A stretch of 64,000 nt of DNA from Palaemon carinicauda (GCF_036898095.1 NC_090750.1:85338075-85402074), one strand, 5' to 3'. Shown: positions 34,075-47,271, counted from the first letter of the stretch. A program made the numbers and translations. The notes: generated from the sequence alone by a model not told the origin.

Positions 34075-35359
34075 ACCGTATTTGACGGTCTATAAGACAC
34101 ACTCTCATTTCAGCAGGTCAGATTCAGGGAAAAATGTTTCAAGTGTATTTAAGCATATTTTGTTGGAAACAATCTAGCTATATAAAATAAAAGCAAAAAC
34201 ATACCATATATTTCTAGAGCATATGACGACCTTCAGATAAGACGAGGTCAAAAATTAGGCCAAATATTAATGAATTTAGGTTATATCTGTTATATAAATC
34301 AACTGGTGAATTACAAAACAATCAGTGTATAGGCTAGCTTTTTCTGCATACTTAAAAATCTAAATTAAATCAAATAGACGATCTTATATCATGCTTTTGC
34401 TAAACATGTCAGTATTCCACAAAAAACCAAAACCATTCCTTTGCCTACGTTTAATCACCAGTCATATCGAGCAAACGAACGCATTTACACATCTGTGTAT
34501 AAGTTAGCTTTGCAGCAACAAATATCTAACCAAGTATTGGTTATGTAATAATATTATTAATATTTTCTACTTGCTTCATCCTCAGTAATTGGAAATAAAT
34601 TCCAGCAAATAAGAATGATTTTATATCAAGTTTTTCCTACTAAACACTGCCTAAAACATTAAACATTGTTTTGTATACATTTCATCATCGATCATAAAAA
34701 ATAAACAAACGCATTTACACAGGCAAGTGATAACTAATCATACTAAGATCTTTTAGTAAAGATGTTATTAAAAATATTCTACTTGTCATATCCATAAAAA
34801 ATTCCTACACATCACATAAGAAAACCATTTTTTTTTTGCATTTAGTCAACAATAACAAAGTACCGCTAATGACATACTGATGTGACAAAGAAGATGGTGC
34901 TTGATTGGAGAAAGAGGGAGGATAATTCGAATCATGGTGGAATTTTAATGAAAAATATGCTGATCCAAATTTGATTATTACTGTTAATAATGATACCATC
35001 TAAATTATCGAAGGTTAAGGAAAGGGGAAAGTTGAAAGTTGCTGAAAAGGCAACCAGAACTTAATGTTTACATTTTGTCAGCTGACGTTTATAAATTCAA
35101 GTCACAGCATTTCAGATTAGATTGCTTTCAATTTTAAAGATTCAATTTTAAAGCACCAGTAATAATACAATAATACCAGCAATGAAAATAAAATACGGAT
35201 GCATGTAGTTTAGGTTAGGTAAAGTACTTAGCGTCAGAGGGAAGATTAGCCTAGGCCTACGGGAGGTCTCAAACTTCAACTACGATGCATAAGACACAGG
35301 GCAATATTTTGAGCCAAAATTTTGGAAAAAAGTGCGTCCTATAGGCCGTCAAATATGGT
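34075..35359. mobile_element. Non-autonomous DNA-transposon-like element with terminal inverted repeats
   Basis: The left end ACCGTATTTGACGGTCTATA and the complement of the right end (ACCATATTTGACGGCCTATA) are matching inverted repeats of about 28 bp that continue to AGACACACT/GGACGCACT. The 1.28-kb interior has no transposase frame. It includes an imperfect tandem duplication (about 34370-34590 against 34600-34790, with AACGCATTTACACA in both). I cannot assign a superfamily. Confidence 0.65.
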
Positions 35360-36015
35360 GACTTAATTTAACACTATAATTTGGAAGATGCCACTATGAT
35401 ACTGCATTAAATTTTCTTATTAAGAGTCCCACTTTCTGTAAAAAGCATTATTTGATACAAAAATATTGTAGGTTTGTACTGTAGTTATGTAGGATCTAAT
35501 ACCAATACCCAGTAAATATTGAGAGCATTATGTGAATACCATTAACCTTAAGATTCCTTATTCCATGTAAGAGATATACCTATTCATAACAAGCTGTATA
35601 CTTGAAGATTGAAAGATCTCATCTCCCTTAACTGTATCCTAAATGCCACCCTACTGTATATCAACTTTGGGACGAATTTTGGCTTACCCATCCCTTGCCA
35701 TACAGTTTTTCTACCTAAAGTACTATTCTCATGTCTTTTCTCCCGTCTTTTATTGCCGAAGGATTGATAACCACCATCTTTCCTAAGACAGCCACATAAG
35801 TGAATTAATCTTATACTGTATCGAACAATGAGGAAACTTTCTTTTGGCTTTACACCTCTGACAACAAGCAAATATATTTAATGTGTTGCAGCATAACTTT
35901 CATTACACATTTCAAATTTAAGCATTAATAAACCCTGAAGTATGCATAACAAAAGCCTCTCAATTACGGTAATGACAAAAGTAGTATGAAGAATTACAGG
36001 AAAAATATATTTTAC

Positions 36016-36270
36016 CTTTATTCGATGACATAATTGGAGGTGGTTGGTGGTTGGTGTTCGGAGTTAGCACTGGAGCATGGGATGCTTGATGGTTTGACTG
36101 ACTTGGAAAGGTCTCTCCTTCATGGACACCATTAGTAAGTGGTTTTTCATTTGGACTCCTTACATCAAGTGGCACTTTATGATCTCCCGGGGGATGGGCT
36201 AAGTAATTTGGCGTTATGGGTAAGGATTCTGAACTTGAAGATGCATCTTCAGCAATAGGACCCTCAATAC
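36016..36270 (-). CDS. ANKRD40: ANKRD40-like exon: proline/serine-rich linker
   Basis: A 255-bp exon, phase 1 at both ends, with acceptor AG at 36272-36271 and donor GT at 36015-36014. It encodes IEGPIAEDASSSSESLPITP, then NYLAHPPGDHKVPLDVRSPN, and a low-complexity stretch ending QPPPIMSSNK. No folded domain is evident. The PNYLAH motif matches the corresponding linker in ANKRD40. DIRS copy C begins only about 60 bp upstream of this exon (36331), so the native intron tail left is very short. Confidence 0.85.
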
Positions 36271-36559
36271 CTTTTCAAAGAAATTTACAATGATAAAACA
36301 AAATCAGCTCAACTCCTAATATGAAGAAATGATATTTTGATTATAAAATAAATTTTTGAATATACTTACCCGGTGAATATATAATAGCTGACGTCTCCGA
36401 CGGCTCGACAGATTCCAAAAACTCGCGAGCGATCGCCGTGAAGGTTGCGGGTGTGACCACCAGCGCCGACTATCGGCCAGATACCGCATATACTTGTCAA
36501 TTTCTCCAGTTCTTCTCAGTCCGCTGGGTCTCTATCGGGGAGGAAGGGAGGGCCTTTAA

Positions 36560-36660
36560 TTTATATATTCACCGGGTAAGTATATTCAAAAATTTATTTT
36601 ATAATCAAAATATCATTTTTAAATATTAAACTTAGCCGGTGAATATATAATAGCTGATTC
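36560..36660 (-). repeat. Copy C internal complementary region
   Basis: ATTCACCGGGTAAGTATATT...CAAAATATC meets ATTTTTAAATATTAAACTTA at about 36612-36615. The two halves are complements of 36331-36385 and of 42665-42701 respectively. Confidence 0.88.
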
Positions 36661-37017
36661 ACACCCATGGTGGTGGGTAGAGACCAGTATTAATACAATA
36701 AAGGCGTATATGCTCAAGAGTTTTTTGACAATATTTCATAAAAAACCAACTTAAGTATAGGTACCTGGTAAGGAAGCTGACTCTGATGATTACTTTGCCT
36801 CATTAGTCTGCTTTCCTCACGAAGCCCAGCCATCCTCTCAGGATGCTGAAAGACTCCCAGGAGCTGTTATATCCAGGGCGAACACCCCTATAACAGGACC
36901 TCATCAATACCCTTAATCTGGGCGCTCTCAAGAACCACATTTTGACCACCCGCCAAATCAAAAAGATTGCGAAAGACTTCTTAGTCTCCCGTACAACCCA
37001 AAATAAGAATAAAAATT

Positions 37018-38148
37018 TCAAGAGTAGATTAAAAGGATATTGGGATTAAGGGAATGTAGTAGTAGAGCATCTTTCAAGTAATATGAAGCGAATACTGACT
37101 TGCCTCTCCAAAAGGTCGCGTCCATAATACTTTTAATGGATCTATTTTGCTTAAACGCTACTGAAGTTGCTATCGCTCTGACTTCATGAGCCTTGACTTT
37201 AAGTAAATTACGATCCTTCTCACTTAAATGAGTGTGTGCCTCCCGAATCAAAAGTCTAATAAAATAAGACCACGCATTCTTAGACATGGGCAAAGAGGGC
37301 TTTTTAACGGAGCACCATAAAGCCTCTGAACAACCTCGCAGCGGTTTAGCTCTGGATAAATAAAATTTAAGAGCTCTAACGGGGCACAGCACTCTTTCAA
37401 CTTCATTCCCCACAATCTCGGAAAGACTGGGGATATCAAATGATTTAGGCCAAGGACGAGACGGAAGTCCATTCTTGGCCAAAAAACCAAGTTGAAGAGC
37501 GCATACTGCTTTATTAGTGGAGAAGCCGATGTTCTTGCTAAAAGCATGTATCTCACTAACCCTTTTAGCCGAAGCCAAGCACACCAAAAAAAAGTGTCTT
37601 GAGGGTAAGATCCTTCAGGGAGGCTGAATTTAATAGTTCAAACCTGTTTGACATAAGGAACCGTAGGACCACGTCCAAGTTCCAAGCAGGAGTCGAAATA
37701 TGACGTTCCTTGGAAGTCTCGAAAGACTTAAGCAGGTCTTGGAGATCTTGGTTATTAGAAAGATCCAAACCCCTATGCCTGAAAACAGAAGCTAACATGC
37801 TTCTGTAGCCTTTAATGGTGGATGCAGAGAGGGAGCGACCGTTTCTCAGATAAAGCAGAAAATCTGCAATCTGCGCTACAGAGGCACTTGGAAGAGGAAA
37901 TAGAGGAGGACTTGCACCAGTCTCTAAATACCTCCCATTTCAACTGATAGATCCTGATGGTAGAGGATCTTCTAGCCCTCGCGATCGCTCTAGCTGCCTC
38001 CTTCGAAAACCCTCGAGCTCAAGAGTCTTTCGATAGTCTGAAGGCAGTTAGACGAAGCGTGGGGAGGCTTTGATGAAATCTCTTTACGTGAGGCTGTCGC
38101 AAGAGATCCATCCGCAACAGCAGACTTCTTGGAACGTCTACCAGCCAT
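37018..38148 (-). pseudogene. Copy C tyrosine recombinase, broken
   Basis: Begins MAGRRSKKSAVADGS at 38148. The catalytic domain keeps KRVSEIHAF, KAHEVRAIATS and a Tyr in WRGKSVFASYYLKD. It is split by frameshifts near 37990, 37800 and 37575. The usual end, LGPFVAASAVVGEGS, is lost and replaced by a short unrelated tail after YYLKDALLLHS. Confidence 0.85.
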
Positions 38149-39420
38149 AGAAGTACCTCTGTGAACCACTCTCTCGCGGGCCAGCGTGGAGCAACCAACA
38201 TCAACCTGGCCCCTTCGTGAGAGGTGAACTTCTGCAGCACCTTGTTTAGGATCTTGAAAGGTGGAAAGGCATAAACGTCCAGGTGAGACCAGTCCAGCAG
38301 GAAAGCGTCTATGTGGGCTGCCTCTGGATCCGGAACTGGAAAGCAGTAAGTCGAGAGCCTCTTTGTCAGTGAAGTCGCAAAAAGATCTATGGTGGGTTGA
38401 CCCCATGTCATCCATAGCTTCTCGCACACAGTCTTGTGCAACGTCCACTCCATGGAGATGACTTGTCCTCTTCTGCTGAGGCAGTCCGCCAAGACATTCA
38501 TTTTTTCTTGCACAAATCTCGCCAAAGGAGGGATGTTACTTGCCTTAAATGGAGTTCCTTCTGATCCGTGGACCAAAGACCCGAGCATTCCAGACTGTCC
38601 AGTGGAGCTCCCTAACCCAAATCCGATGCATCTGAATACAACACATGGTTTGGGTTCTTGATCGCAAGAGAAAGACCTTCTCGAAGTCTGATGTTGCTGT
38701 CCCACCAAGTCAGACATGTCTAGACTGAGTTGGAGATTGGGAAAGAGATACTCTCTAAGCCCTTCTCCTAGTTCCAATGGTTTAGGTGAAATTGGAGAGG
38801 GCAAAGGTTGAGTCTCCCCAGAGAGATAAACTACTCCAGCGATGAAAGAGTTCCCACGAGGCTAGTTCAAACTCTTACATAGCAACTGTTTTTCTCTTGC
38901 AAGTGAAGGACTTTTAACAGAGCTTGTTCCATTCTTGTGGGAGACGAAAAGGCCCAAAAAATCAGACACTGTATCTCCATTCCCAAATAAAGAATAGTCT
39001 GGGATGGGGTACTGTAAGTTACGACTTCTCTACGTTCACTATGAGACCTAGCTCCTTGGTTAGGTCTAATGTCCATTAGAGGCTCTCCAGACAGCGATAT
39101 AATGACGACGCCCTGATTAGCCAGTCGTCAAAATAAAGGGAGGCTCTGAATCCTCAAAAAATGTAGAAAGCTTGCTACATTTTGCAAGGGCCTTGTAAAA
39201 ACAAGAGGAGCAGGAATGAGGCCGAAGTACAGTGCTCGAAATTGGTACATTACTTTCCCGTCCACAAACCTCAGATGTTGTTGAAAGTTTGGATGAATCG
39301 GGATGTGGAAGTATGCATCCTGAAGGTCGAGAGAGACCATCCAGTCGCCTTCCCTTACTGCTGCCAAGACAGATTTGGTAGTCTTCATCGTGAAGTTTGT
39401 CTTGACAATGAACACATTGA
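38019..39420 (-). pseudogene. Copy C RT-RNase H-methyltransferase, broken
   Basis: From high to low coordinates: KTTKSVLAAVREGDWMVSLD, LQDAYFHIPIHPNFQQHLRF (RT), SLYFDDWLIRASS (altered YLDD), SQTILYLGMEIQ, a strongly shortened RNase H, NVLADCLSRRGQ, then PTIDLFATS, DAFLLDWSHLD and YAFPPF (methyltransferase-like). The RT N-terminus is deleted as in A. Much of RNase H between about 38600 and 38850 is missing or frameshifted. Confidence 0.8.
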
Positions 39421-42325
39421 GCGCACTTACATCTTAAGTACTCCTGCAGTGAACGTGGCTGCCAGATCATTGGAGCCATCCCTGATAGCCTTGTTCCTGC
39501 AGTGAACGTGGCTGCCAGATCATTGGAGCCATCCCTGATAGCCTTGTTCATGCATGACATAATTGTACAGCAATACATTGACAGCTGGAGAGACCTTCTT
39601 ACTTAAGGCTCCCAGGGACCAATCCAACAAATAAAAACTTCAAACGCTCGAAAAAACTCCTAACAGGAGATGGTCTAGCTCTGAAGCCGACCATAAAATC
39701 TTGGAGCGTCTCATGGCTAGACGACGAGGAGAGTCCACAAGGCTTAAGAAGTCTCCCTGGGCAGAGGCAGGTACTCCCAAGCCGAGAACTTCTCCTCGAG
39801 CTTCTCCTGTGTCACACCAGATGCCCGAGCGAGAAGCTAATTAAGAAGGAGGAAAAGCAAAAGCAGACTTTCCTAAACTTCTCCTGGATTCCAACCAGTC
39901 TCCCAGTAAGAGCATGGCCCTCTTGGAAGAACAAGAGAGAACTGACTTCGTAAAAGTAGGCGTCGAAGAAAGTCTAGGACAAAATTTCACTAAAGAAATT
40001 CATAATTAAAATACAAGGGATTGTTGGACCACCCTAGGTTACTCCTCTTCTGAATGACTCCCCAAAGGTACATTAGTTGAAAGGGGGTCATCAACTTCTT
40101 CATAAGGCACATCATCTGATAAATCTAAAGTCTTGCGAGAAGGAGATTTATATTCAGAATGACGTGAAGGAAAAGCCTGACAGGCTACATCAACTTGTAT
40201 ATGAACAGAAGTTAAAGTTGGAGGGTCGATGTCACGTTGTGACTGCAGAGAATGTTATTCTACTACACGTCGTGACAGAAGTAACTGACGTTCAAACGTC
40301 CCGTAGTAACAGCGGTGACTGCTGTTCGATGCTATATCGTGACTACGATGACTGACCCTCGACGTCACGTCATGTCTACGGTATCTACCGCTCAACGTCA
40401 GGTCGTGTCTGCGGTGTCTGCATCTTAACGTCACGCTGTGACTGCGGTGGCTGACGTTCAAAGCGATCAAAGTTACATCGAGATTTATGCTCCGCATCTC
40501 GCTTAACAGCAAAGCTGTCACTAGAGATAACGTCAGCGTGGCGTAACAAAGCTCGTCTAGAAGGTTGAAGACCCGAATCACGTATCCCAGAACCGTGACG
40601 TACAAAAAGCAAAGGATCCTTTCGCACAGGAACAGGATCGAAAGCTTCTATTGAAGAAGAAAGCTTTAACAGCATATCTAACTTCGGATCAACCTGTGAC
40701 TGCAGTGGCTGACGTTCAAACGTCACGTAGTAAACAGCAGTGACTGCTGATCGATGCTATATCGAGACTACGGTGACTGACACTCGATGTCACGTTGTGT
40801 CTACGGTGTCTACCGCTCAACGTCACGTCGAGTCTGTGGCAGAAACGTCTGTACATGAACGTCATCGCTATGAACGGGACTCTTATTATGACTACAGCTA
40901 GGACGTTGAACTTGTTCTGAAGGAACTAATAAACGTTTCAACCGTCTCGAAACTTTACGCCCAGGCTTTTAAAGAGACGAATCATCGGAAGACGAGGAGA
41001 AACTTCGTCTCTCCTGTCTTATGGCAAGGACGTGCTTGCCGAGCAACGTCTGATACCTTTGAGGGAACGTCTGTTCGTTGGTTTACACTCCTCACTCCCT
41101 TAGGTCCTACGACATTCCTTCTCCCTGGTGCAGGGGAGCCTGAAAGAGGTCTCGGACTAGGCAAGTGACAAGCACGAACCCTCCACAACACAGAACATGT
41201 TTTATGCACTTACTTCACTGATATCGTATTTTTCAATAATTTTACATTAGACATGAATAAAACTGATTTCTACCTGAAGCACGCAATTCTCCCTTACATC
41301 AAAAGGTTAGAATTGCGAAATGAGTCGTATAATGTAAGCACATTAGTACAAAATGAAACACACATGCAAAAATCAATAAACATATACATATATATCGAAT
41401 AAAACGGAAATATATAAAGTTAAAAAGATCAGTGACTGGGGAGGAGACTAAACACTAGTTCACTAAGGACTACGTTTTCAATCTCTCACCGTACAGTGCC
41501 TTGGGACGAGAATAAAAACTAAAACGTTTTATCCTCTCTCCCCGTACAGAGACTTGGGACGAGAGTAAAAAAAAACTGAATCGATAACAACGTTACTCGC
41601 TCCCAAACTCCTTGTACAGAGACTTGGGACGAGAATAAAGATCGGAATGTTCTCTCTCTCTCTCTCTCTTGTCACTCACAAGAGAATGGCCCACTCACCC
41701 TTCGTCAATAACAGGTTATTTGACTAAAGGAAAAAACTGAAAGGACTAAGAAATTGAAAATTAACAAGTTCTTTTAAATTAGTATCTAAAACACTTCAGT
41801 TTGAAAGAAGAATGAACAAAACGTCAAAATCGATTTACTCTTTCTGCAAAGTGAAACCGTGATTCTCTCTTTCTCTATCGTAACGATAGAGCGCAAACTG
41901 CGTAGCATAAATAAACCAAACGTTAGTTCATCTTTGAAAAAACAGCACGAAGACTATTCAAAGAATATATTTCTTAAAATATTTTCTAAAAAATATTCAT
42001 TCCATCACTCTTACAGAGCAACTGTTTTAAACTAAACAAAAATAAAAGTTGAATGGGCTCAACGTTGTTTAACTTCGTTTTCCAAGTTAGGACCGCCTAC
42101 AAAGAATAGGTAACGGTCGCATATAAACAAAAACATAAAATTTATCTTGATGTTTAGTATAAATGGAAAGCTAATCGAAGAGGCCTAATAAAGGCGGGTG
42201 AGATATAAAATATAAAATATATAGAGGTAAATCTATAAATATCAACAATAATTTATAAGGTGATAAAATAATTACTAAAAGCCTTTAACACACTTCCGTA
42301 CACTGAGGAAGGGTCGGCCATCTTT
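39420..42325 (-). pseudogene. Copy C gag-like region and 5' leader, decayed
   Basis: A MADPS start near 42320 is followed by about 1 kb of AT-rich leader, then CHLPSPRPLSGSPAPGRRNV near 41190 and repeats rich in 'TGACGTTCAAACGTC'-like words at 40200-40830. Those words encode the degenerate Asp/Val/Arg-rich gag middle. The end near 39570 reads MSCMNKAIRDGSNDLAATF. A stretch containing CATTGGAGCCATCCCTGATA is tandemly duplicated at 39460-39550, immediately before the gag-RT fusion. Confidence 0.6.
41485..41645 (-). repeat. Short tandem duplication in the copy C leader
   Basis: Three units containing ACTTGGGACGAGA(A/G)TAAA at about 41500, 41550 and 41625. Copies A and B show only one or two recognisable equivalents (CTCGTCCC near 10344 in A). 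It appears to be a lineage-specific expansion. Confidence 0.7.
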
Positions 42326-42701
42326 TCTCTATGGAAAAAAACCAGAGATTAAAAAAAAAAAAAAAGCAAGGGCTAAACACTTTTCCTCTCCTTTCAAAAG
42401 CATTTCTTTTGAAGATAGTATTGAATAATCCAACACGGCGAAAGCAATAAAACCAAAACCAAGTACTTCACCAATTCGGTCGAAAACTCGAGGTCATAAA
42501 GCGAGCGGAACCAACTTGTTGACAAGACCGACAGAGAAGAACTGGAGAAATTGACAAGTATATGCGGTATCTGGCCGATAGTCGGCGCTGGTGGTCACAC
42601 CCGCAACCTTCACGGCGATCGCTCGCGAGTTTTTGGAATCTGTCGAGCCGTCGGAGACGTCAGCTATTATATATTCACCGGCTAAGTTTAATATTTAAAA
42701 A

Positions 42702-45700
42702 ACAAATGCATGCTCTGGAATCATGAATTTAAAAAGTAAAAAAGTTTTAAAATCATGATTCAAATCACAAAGCATAAATATGCAATAAGAAATATATATC
42801 ATCAATAAGCTAACTTTTCCTCAATGTTAAAGCTGTAACATTTAACAAAAAAATACTAAAGGGTTTTTATTTCTTAAATACATGTTCATTACTCTTGTTA
42901 AAGGCAAAATACTGAAGCGAATTATGAAACCACACTCTGAATTGCTGGCTAGAATCAGCTAAGTAGTCATCAGAAGAAGATACAAAGATTTCTCTTCCTA
43001 AATAAAAAAAACAAACTATTGTAACCTCCTAAAATATATCCCTTCCTGACTGCCTATAGACATGAATGAGACCCACCAGAAAGGTTTGAGATAAGAGCCC
43101 ATAAGAGTAAAAATTATCAAATATTAAAAGCCAATTTAAATTACAGCAAGGGCAACTGACTCTCAGCACTTCAGCTATATTGCCTATCCAATATGAAACT
43201 TAGCAAGCTATTATATGGTACTGTTCCTTATTATTAATTTGAACCTACATTATCTTATAGGATTCTAATTCTTGCATAATCCTCGTAGCTACGTAGAATT
43301 TTTTCTGGATATTTTCAGAAAAAGTTCCCTACTTCCAAAACCAATATATAACATATAAACCAAATACTTCCACTGTGTGCTGTGATTTAGTAATTTTGGT
43401 AAAAAGGGATGCTTATATCCAATAGATGTAACCACATGGCTATCGGAGCCATTACATACTCTCATGAAAACTTGAAGAGCCGTTCTCTGCTCAAAATATT
43501 GTCACTTGAATTTCTATATCTTTATCTCCTTCAAAAACTGGATATTTCTCCCAATTTTGCAAATAGGCAGGTGGAAATGTGTTCATGCGATCAGTTGTGA
43601 TCATCTAATCTCCTTTCCTCACTGCCCTTATGACTGTGGAAGGAGTTTCCAACAAAAATCATGTTTTTACTTTATACATACTAGTTTAATTTTGAGACAT
43701 ACAAATGACCATGGTACTAGAAAAATCAGATGGTGAAAACTTGGGGATGTACCAGAGACTTCTGTTACTTGTTTTTCAGGGAGTTTTTAAACTTCAAACT
43801 AAAATTTGAGACTTAAAGGATTACAGTATTCAGATAACTTGGGAATGGAATCCACAGATAATGAGTTGGGGATTGGAATTTAGATCGATACCACATCTCT
43901 CCTCTTTTACAGTAAAGAACCCACGGATCCAGACGTAGCCACTCCCAATTGTGGTAAGTGTGCTAACCTTCCTCCAACTGGGAATGCTCAGTTGTGACAG
44001 TTATTGACCCTTTCTGTCATTGCCACAAGCTCTTACAAGATATCTATTTGTTCTTCTGGCTGTGTGGGACCTAGCAGAAATATCATTATTCCTATTATTA
44101 CTCTGATTTCTGGACGGAGTATGCATTGGCAAAAAATTATCTGTGATTTGAATAGTAGGGAAGGAAGGCCTAGGCATAACTAGCATTAAGGCTTCAAATT
44201 ACATTTTTTTTAGTTAAATCAGAACACAGTTGTTCCCTATGTTTCACCACAAAATGAGTAAATAACCTGGTTGCTTCATTGGTACCATCAGTAAGGCTCA
44301 ATCTAAACAAGTGAGAGTCTACAAATTTCTTTTCAATAAAAGATAAAACTTGATGAATATTTTTTGGTTATCCAAGGTCCATTCTGATTTTAATAATGAC
44401 TCCCTATTGACATTTTTTATTGATTCCTGTATAGTTTGTTCTACCAAAATGACTCGGATAGGCTATTACCCAGCTTTATGAATTGACAACCTTCTGCGTC
44501 ACAATTGGGATCCTACTAACAAAAGGGGACAGTACTGAAAAAAAAAAAAAAAAATTAATGGTAATTTAACCTCTGGTTCATTAATATCTGTAAGTTATTT
44601 TGGCCATATTCTTGATTCAGAGAAATGTCACCTCTCGGAATCATTTAATAATCTGTATGATATGCTCGGGAATTACTAATATTATTAGTTATCTTGACTA
44701 TTATTAAAGGCACCTGCAATAAAAACTTACATGTTAAAATTCACTATAACCCCTTTCCTTTGAGTGTACTAACATCAACATTCACACCGCTATTCCTCTC
44801 AAAAGAGTAAGAGAACCTTGAGATAGAGCCTTCATTAGCCGTGATGAACATAAGCCAGACTAGGCATATGAGGTCAAAATATTTTACTTGCCAATTGCGA
44901 GAATGTTTACATAAAGTACCCTACTCAAGGGTCTCGGAAGAGAGGCGTAAAACAATATACCTCCTTATCAATTATTGCGCATAAAGGTTCATCTTGTGAA
45001 CTTGGTTCAGAAAAAAAAAAAGGAATGGATAATGTGTCTGAGGTCCTGACCTGTTCTTCTATTTCAGATACCAATTATATGGTATTTGACAATACTATAA
45101 TCTGGATTCCGGTAAGCGGAAGCCTTTGATAATGAAGATACTGGAAGCATATGTAAAATCAAAGCTTGAGGTGAAGGATTAGACAGTTGATTTGGTGAAA
45201 CTTGGCTTTAAAAATGGCAAACTGTGATTTATGCCCATCAATCTCATTCCTAACATCTGACTGTTCACTCAAAGTTTGAACACAAATGATATTTTGCTAC
45301 CAACATTCACTATGTATTTCATCTTGATCCAAACTTTCCTGATTTACTTTCTTCTTTTCTCTAATGTTTTGAATTTATATGAAAATTCCAAACATCTACA
45401 CTTCACATCCCATTGCTAGCCCCTGAATGAGACAAAAGGGGAAATGGTCTTTATCCTCTAACAGAAGCCTATCCAAAGAAAAATGTGTAAATCAATGTAT
45501 TTTAAAACCAGTGGAACAAGTGCATTGACAAATGTTACAATACCGATTCATAGATGGCGTCGGGGGACCTATAACTTCCTTGAAGAGGCGGGGATATAGG
45601 GAAGGGAGAGAGAATTCTTCTTTAAATTTTTCATTTAACAGGTCGGGAAGCGGTGCTCTTCTAGAAAGGTGGAATTTAGTTAGCTAAGCGTTGCAATCTT

Positions 45701-46299
45701 AATGCTCATGGTATCATTATTGATTACGAGAAATGGGAACGACCGTACTTTTACGATAAAACACGTTTGGAGTCTTTTACACAAGAATTTCACGATAAAC
45801 ATGATGACCACCTGGTAAGACCAACTTAAATAACCTTTAAATAACTCCATAAAAATCCAAAATATTGAGCTTCTAGTGTGTCTGAAAGTTCTAAAACTTA
45901 ATTATATATATATTTGAGTCTCATAACTGCACAGCAGGAAGTGTGTCTGAGATGTGTTAGGTACATCATTACAAAAAATTATTTTTGTTTTACTGAAAGA
46001 GAGCAGGCTGAAATGTGGAATTGATATCAAGCTATCCTCATATACACAAATGGTGAGACTTTCTAACCATAAAAAAATTATCTCTGCTTCCTAAAAGCAG
46101 GAGAAAGTTAGAAATGCCTTGATTTGATCATTAATTAATTGAACTAAATTTTCAATTTGGAAAGAAAACCCTAAATTTTTGGATGGAAAATGTATTTAAT
46201 AAAGAATACATTAATATTTCTTGGATAAAAGATAAATATTCATTTGCTTCCCAGAGAAAAAGTAGAACATGAGTTGAAGAGGAGAAAATGACAAAAAAA
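42702..46299. other. ANKRD40 intron between DIRS C and remnant H
   Basis: Mostly AT-rich. 43990-44500 (- strand, with a Ser/Arg/Asn-rich frame at 44186-44001) looks like old coding sequence, perhaps a non-LTR ORF1, but no motif supports it. The exon-like segment at 45681-45813 is listed separately. Confidence 0.35.
45681..45813 (+). other. Exon-like open segment of unknown origin
   Basis: Between a TTTAGTTAG acceptor-like site and a CACCTG|GTAAGA donor-like site the + strand reads KRCNLNAHGIIIDYEKWERP then YFYDKTRLESFTQEFHDKHD. The composition is protein-like rather than AT-rich noise. I do not recognise the family. It lies in an ANKRD40 intron on the opposite strand to that gene. Confidence 0.3.
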
Positions 46300-46784
46300 A
46301 TAATTTGTATTCATCCTAACTATACAAACCCAAGTCCTTAATTAAGAAGATTGTTTCACAACAAACTGGAATCAGTTGTTAAAAGTTGGATAACTAACGG
46401 TCATCCAACTGGGGAGGGTGTGGGGCGAGGATCCCCGCTTCCTTTCCAGTCTGAGAACCTTCACTTTTTTACTTTTAGGCTCAGGACTGAGAGGGATGGT
46501 TGAAGAGGGAGGCTGGATTAAAAGATTCAGGTTTGTATGGCTAGGAAAAATGATATTTTAATTATAAAATAAATTTTTGAATATACTTACCCGGTGAATA
46601 TATAATAGCTGCTGCTCCGGCGGCTCAACAGAAAACACACAAAAACTCGCGAGCGATCGCTATGAAGGTTGCGGGTGTGCCCACCAGCGCCAACTATCGG
46701 CCAGATACCGCATATGCATGTAAACAAGCCTCAATTCTTCTCATCCCGCTGGGTCTCTATCGGGGAGGAAGGGGGGGCCTTTAA

Positions 46785-46890
46785 TTTATATATTCACCGG
46801 GTAAGTATATTCAAAAATTTATTTTATAATTAAAATATCATTTTTAAATATTTAACTTAGCCGGTGAATATATAATAGCTGATTCACACC
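46785..46890 (-). repeat. Copy D internal complementary region
   Basis: TATTCACCGGGTAAG...TTAAAATATC meets ATTTTTAAATATTTAACTTA at about 46837-46840. The halves are complements of 46552-46605 and of 53070-53106. Confidence 0.9.
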
Positions 46891-47271
46891 CATGGTGGTG
46901 GGTAGAGACCAGAGTTAATTAAGTTTACAGCGTATATGCTTAGAGTTTTTGACAGTTATAACATAACAAAACCCAAATATATAGGTACCTGGTAAGGAAG
47001 TTGACTTAGACGATTACTCTGCCTTGTTAGTCTGTCTTCCTCACGAAGCCCAGCGATCCTCTTAGGATGCTGAAAGACTCCCAGGAGCTGAAGTATCAAG
47101 GGCTGCAACCCATACAACAGGACCTCATCAAACCCCTAATCTGGGCGCTCTCAAGAAATGACTTTGACCACCCGCCAAATCAACCAGGATGCGAAAGGCT
47201 TCTTAGCCTTCCGTACAACCCAAAAACAAGATTAAAAACATTTCAAGAGACAGATTAAAAGGATATTGGAA

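Larger units (their letters stand above)
36331..42701 (-). mobile_element. DIRS copy C (family 1), full length, in an ANKRD40 intron
   Basis: A 6.4-kb element on the - strand, from GATATTTTGATTATAAAA at 36331 to ...TTTAATATTTAAAAA at about 42701. Inverted terminal repeats lie at about 36375-36510 and 42555-42685, and the ICR at 36560-36660. Coding regions are more decayed than in A or D. It shares with A both the 5' leader and the deletion that fuses gag to mid-RT. Its 3' end lies about 60 bp upstream of an ANKRD40 splice acceptor. Confidence 0.9.
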
